A stretch of DNA of 6,071 bases. Origin: Acidimicrobiia bacterium (GTDB lineage Bacteria; Actinomycetota; Acidimicrobiia; Spongiisociales; UBA5794). Position numbers and translations under genes: made by a program. Shown piece by piece: positions 5,405 through 6,071 of the stretch (position 1 is the first letter of the stretch; every line of letters begins with the position of its first letter). Location: positions 1-6,071 of the forward strand of contig JAUXCV010000103.1 of NCBI GenBank assembly GCA_030618675.1. Direction: 5' to 3'. A model generated the notes under the pieces. That model worked only from the letters and a program-made list of their open reading frames with translations. It did no database searches and was not told where the DNA came from.

Positions 5405-5878
5405 CTACGGCGTTGCCTCCTCGTCGCTCTCAACGAGTTCGCACAGCATCCGGGCGCTCTCGGGGTGACGTTCATTCCACAGTTGCATCAGTTCGGTATC
5501 CCGCTGCACGAACCACTCGTCCGAGACATGCTCACCGACCACTGGGGGTTCGCCGTACTGTGCCGTCGTCGCCGCGTCTGCGTCGTCACGGAGCGCTACA
5601 AACTCGTCGACGTGGATTCCGTAGACCTTGCTGAAGGCTGCATCGAACGCTGCCTCGACCTCGTCGTCGGATGATCCTTCGGGGGCGATCGCCTCGTCGG
5701 GAAGCCAGAGCACCACGGCGGGGAGCAGGCTCCCGCTTCCGCCGATCGATCCATGGGCGTCGGCGGCTTCCGTGCATTCGGCGAGAGCGTCGTCCGACAT
5801 GGGATCCGCGGAACTGCACGAAGCGACAACGAACACCACTGCAAGAGCGAGAAGGATCGGAACTCGGGCGCGGCTCAC
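5405..5878 (-). CDS. Acidic secreted lipoprotein of unknown family
   Basis: The 157-residue product starts at GTG with SRAR, a hydrophobic stretch (6-18) and the lipobox VASC with Cys21, a type II signal peptide. The mature protein would be about 137 residues, tethered to the outer face of the membrane. It is strongly acidic, with Asp/Glu clusters at 69-73, 98-101 and the C-terminus, and has only two further cysteines, C35 and C146, well placed for a disulfide joining its ends. The segment DEVEAAFDAAFSKVYGIHVDEF (72-93) and EWFVQRDTELMQLWNERHPESARMLCEL (121-148) look helical. I recognise no domain. An upstream AGGA 7 nt before the GTG could be a ribosome binding site, but it overlaps a possible -10 element. 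The gene is convergent with the repeat membrane protein. Confidence 0.85.
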   Translation of the reverse strand: MSRARVPILLALAVVFVVASCSSADPMSDDALAECTEAADAHGSIGGSGSLLPAVVLWLPDEAIAPEGSSDDEVEAAFDAAFSKVYGIHVDEFVALRDDADAATTAQYGEPPVVGEHVSDEWFVQRDTELMQLWNERHPESARMLCELVESDEEATP

Positions 5879-5884
5879 ATCCCG

Positions 5885-5890
5885 ATCCTA
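5885..5890 (-). promoter_or_regulatory. Possible -10 element giving a leaderless lipoprotein transcript
   Basis: On the minus strand TAGGAT (matching TANNNT) ends 6 nt before the GTG start at 5878, so transcription starting 7 nt downstream would begin on the G of the start codon. This is the geometry of leaderless genes, common in actinobacteria. No good -35 is seen, and the same bases contain AGGA, which could be a Shine-Dalgarno site instead. Confidence 0.35.
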
Positions 5891-5953
5891 CGTCGGTATC
5901 CGTGAACGCACAGAGGCGATCGCCCGCGCGGTCCGAGCAGGATGAGGAGCCAA

Positions 5954-5969
5954 GACCGGTTGCCCGGTC
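5954..5969 (-). terminator. Short hairpin after the right-edge gene
   Basis: GACCGG (5954-5959) and CCGGTC (5964-5969) form a perfect 6-bp stem with a 4-nt loop, 34 nt past the stop at 6004-6006 on the minus strand. The bases that follow on that strand begin with only two T's. It lies between the right-edge gene and the lipoprotein start, so it may separate the two transcripts. Confidence 0.35.
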
Positions 5970-6003
5970 GACGAACCACGACTCCGCCGATCGACGACTC
6001 GGT

Positions 6004-6071
6004 TCACCCGGTCGGCCACACCTCGGTGATCGGCGGCCGGGACGCTCCTACCTTGGTGAGATAGGCGTTGA
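6004..6071 (-). CDS. 3' end of a gene entering from the right edge, unidentified
   Basis: The minus strand reads 21 codons from the edge to TGA at 6006-6004, ending ITEVWPTG. Eighteen of the 21 codons end in G or C, a strong coding bias for such a short stretch. Too little is visible to name a family, and no start is in the window. A short hairpin follows 34 nt past the stop. An opposite-strand 40-codon frame over the same bases lacks this bias. Confidence 0.45.
   Translation of the reverse strand, partial: NAYLTKVGASRPPITEVWPTG

Noticed and set aside
5984..6036. CCGCCGATC / GATCGGCGG 9-bp inverted repeat with a 35-nt spacer
   Set aside because: It spans the stop of the right-edge gene, the arms are simple GC-rich words common in this DNA, and the spacer is long.
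5942..6064. 40-codon plus-strand ORF near the right edge
   Set aside because: No good RBS, no third-position bias and an Arg/Thr/Pro-rich product. The minus strand over its last half shows strong coding bias instead.

Overview
The window is GC-rich DNA with strong G/C preference at third codon positions, GTG starts alongside ATG, GGAGG-type ribosome binding sites, and terminator-like hairpins that lack U-tracts. Together with an OFA-type transporter, repetitive DUF5671-like membrane proteins and [NiFe]-hydrogenase accessory genes, this suggests a high-GC Gram-positive-type chromosome, most likely an actinobacterium. The assignment is inference and could be wrong. I see no rRNA, tRNA, CRISPR array, insertion sequence or phage gene.

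Layout. (1) Bases 1-553, minus strand: a [NiFe]-hydrogenase maturation peptidase (M52 family), cut by the left window edge. (2) Bases 554-763: a divergent intergenic region with a cluster of GGTCC/GGACC inverted repeats that looks like an operator array. (3) Bases 764-1401, plus strand: a 40-codon small ORF with its own ribosome binding site, overlapping by GTGA the start of a stand-alone cyclic-nucleotide-binding-fold protein with no DNA-binding domain. (4) Bases 1402-1579: hairpins between convergent genes, including a 19-bp near-perfect stem. (5) Bases 1580-2881, minus strand: a 12-helix OFA-family MFS transporter. It keeps the equivalent of the OxlT oxalate-binding arginine but has tyrosine in place of the OxlT lysine. 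(6) Bases 3086-5296, plus strand: a two-gene cassette. The first gene encodes a single-pass protein with an extracytoplasmic NTF2/DUF4878-like domain. The second encodes a 571-residue membrane protein built of six tandem two-helix repeats, DUF5671-like, with a cytoplasmic tail. (7) Bases 5405-5878, minus strand: an acidic lipoprotein of unknown family, possibly made from a leaderless transcript. (8) Bases 6004-6071, minus strand: the probable 3' end of another gene entering from the right.

How they fit together. The left part (peptidase plus cNMP-fold protein, divergent from one control region) looks like the edge of a hydrogenase locus whose structural subunits would lie to the left. The OFA transporter may import or exchange a small carboxylate, but nothing ties it to the hydrogenase beyond proximity. 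The 3086-5296 cassette is the least explained part. Its membrane protein shows clear internal six-fold repetition with a recurring Asp at the end of the first helix and a Trp-x-x-His signature in the second helix of most repeats.
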